A stretch of DNA of 59,248 nt from DASVDE01 sp036381235. Its GTDB lineage: Bacteria > Actinomycetota > Thermoleophilia > Solirubrobacterales > 70-9. Under the pieces are notes generated by a model that saw only the letters and a program-made list of their open reading frames with translations, did no database searches and was not told the origin of the DNA. The stretch is from positions 1 through 59,248 of the forward strand of contig DASVDE010000020.1 of assembly GCA_036381235.1 (NCBI GenBank). The letters run 5' to 3'. Each line of letters starts with the position of its first letter. Position 1 is the stretch's first letter. Position numbers and translations under genes: made by a program. Positions 58,725 through 59,248 of this stretch are shown one piece after another.

Positions 58725-59248
58725 GTGGCCGACTCCGTCATCTCCGTGCGCGGGCTGCGCAAGAGCTACGGCGACGTCGAGGCGGTCCGCGGCATCGACC
58801 TCGAGGTGGAGGCGGGCGAGGTCTTCGCCTTCCTCGGGCCCAACGGCGCCGGCAAGACGACGACGGTCGAGATCCTCGAGGGATACCTGGTCCCCGACGC
58901 GGGTGAGATCTCGGTCCTCGGCAGCGACCCGCGCCATGCCGACCGGGCCTGGCGCGAGCGCATCGGGATCGTGCTGCAGAGCTGCCGCCTCGACCCCTAC
59001 CTGACCGTGCGCGAGTCACTCGAGCTCTACGCGGGCTACTACGGCTCGCCGCGCTCGGTGGAGGAGACGATGGAGCTGGTCGGTCTCGGCGCCAAAGCGG
59101 ACGCGCGCACCGGCAAGCTCTCCGGTGGCCAGCAGCGCCGCCTCGACGTCGGCATGGCCCTGGTCGGCGATCCCGACCTGCTCTTTCTCGACGAGCCGAC
59201 CACCGGCTTCGACCCCTCGGCGCGGCGCCAGGCCTGGGACGTGATCGC
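58725..59248 (+). CDS. ABC transporter ATP-binding protein, N-terminal part (3' truncated by window edge)
   Basis: At least 174 residues from GTG 58725, cut by the window end. ISVRGLRKSYGDVEAVRGIDLEVEAGEVFAFLGPNGAGKTTTVEILEGYLVPDAGE shows Walker A, then Q-loop IGIVLQSCRLDPYLTVRESLELYAGYY, signature LSGGQQRRLDVGMALVGDPDLLFLDEPTTGFDPSARRQ. This is the ABC-2/DrrA-type subfamily of drug or lipid exporters. Its permease should follow downstream. Confidence 0.93.
   Translation, partial: MADSVISVRGLRKSYGDVEAVRGIDLEVEAGEVFAFLGPNGAGKTTTVEILEGYLVPDAGEISVLGSDPRHADRAWRERIGIVLQSCRLDPYLTVRESLELYAGYYGSPRSVEETMELVGLGAKADARTGKLSGGQQRRLDVGMALVGDPDLLFLDEPTTGFDPSARRQAWDVI

Overview
This window is high-GC bacterial chromosome, densely packed and almost entirely of housekeeping character. 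It has many GTG and TTG starts, many 4-bp stop/start overlaps, and no stretch over 300 bases without a gene. Gene content (comF-hpf-secA-prfB order, ftsEX-S41 protease-smpB-ssrA, short Ala/Pro-rich secreted proteins, an Rpf-like transglycosylase, RapZ-uvrC) suggests an actinomycete, most likely a deep-branching Thermoleophilia/Solirubrobacterales-like lineage. That placement is inference from gene content and codon use, not from a marker-gene search.

Layout. 1-8.6 kb: end of ahcY, a sugar-nucleotide pyrophosphorylase, comF, hpf (minus), secA, an inverted-repeat element, a SnoaL-like ORF, prfB with a classical +1 programmed frameshift, then ogt and an ECF sigma factor (minus). 8.7-13.5 kb: NAD synthesis (nadC, nadA) with an Fpg-type glycosylase and a transketolase split into N and C subunits. 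13.5-18.4 kb: a two-component system facing an operon of two small membrane-anchored low-complexity proteins, ApbE flavin transferase and a haem-type ferric-reductase-like membrane protein; this is a candidate extracytoplasmic flavin/haem redox module. 18.4-27 kb: ftsE, ftsX, S41 protease, RNB-domain RNase, smpB, a membrane coiled-coil/HhH protein, a disulfide oxidoreductase (minus) and tmRNA. 27-34 kb: peroxiredoxin, DUF1697, MBL-fold hydrolase, OsmC, P450, purU, an Rpf-like protein, a second inverted-repeat element and an HD-domain protein.

34-49.5 kb is a phosphate/polyphosphate island: uppP, a PhoP-type response regulator, pstS-C-A-B, phoU, ppx, two half-CHAD proteins, a PHP-glycosyltransferase fusion, ppk, a DUF47 PhoU-like protein, a Pit transporter and two small membrane proteins. 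Pho-box-like 11-bp direct repeats stand in front of the regulator, pstS and the glycosyltransferase, so the island probably works as one Pho regulon: sensing, high- and low-affinity uptake, polyphosphate synthesis, binding and degradation, and possibly glycolipid replacement of phospholipid. No cognate sensor kinase is present.

49.5-59.2 kb: two TadE-like pseudopilin genes and a striking 646-residue fusion (degenerate MinD/TadZ-like domain, pseudopilin-type membrane segment, VanY peptidase, SLT transglycosylase), a VapBC-type toxin-antitoxin pair, MaoC, cupin, two secreted lipoproteins, an enoyl-CoA hydratase, uvrC, rapZ and the start of an ABC transporter ATPase.

The most novel-looking items are: (1) two about 115-bp inverted-repeat elements (after secA and before the HD gene) that share a core but have unrelated, self-complementary outer arms; (2) the four-part Tad/VanY/SLT fusion; (3) the ApbE operon whose flavin acceptor may be an unrecognised small SGAT-containing protein; (4) the Pho-box-linked PHP-glycosyltransferase.
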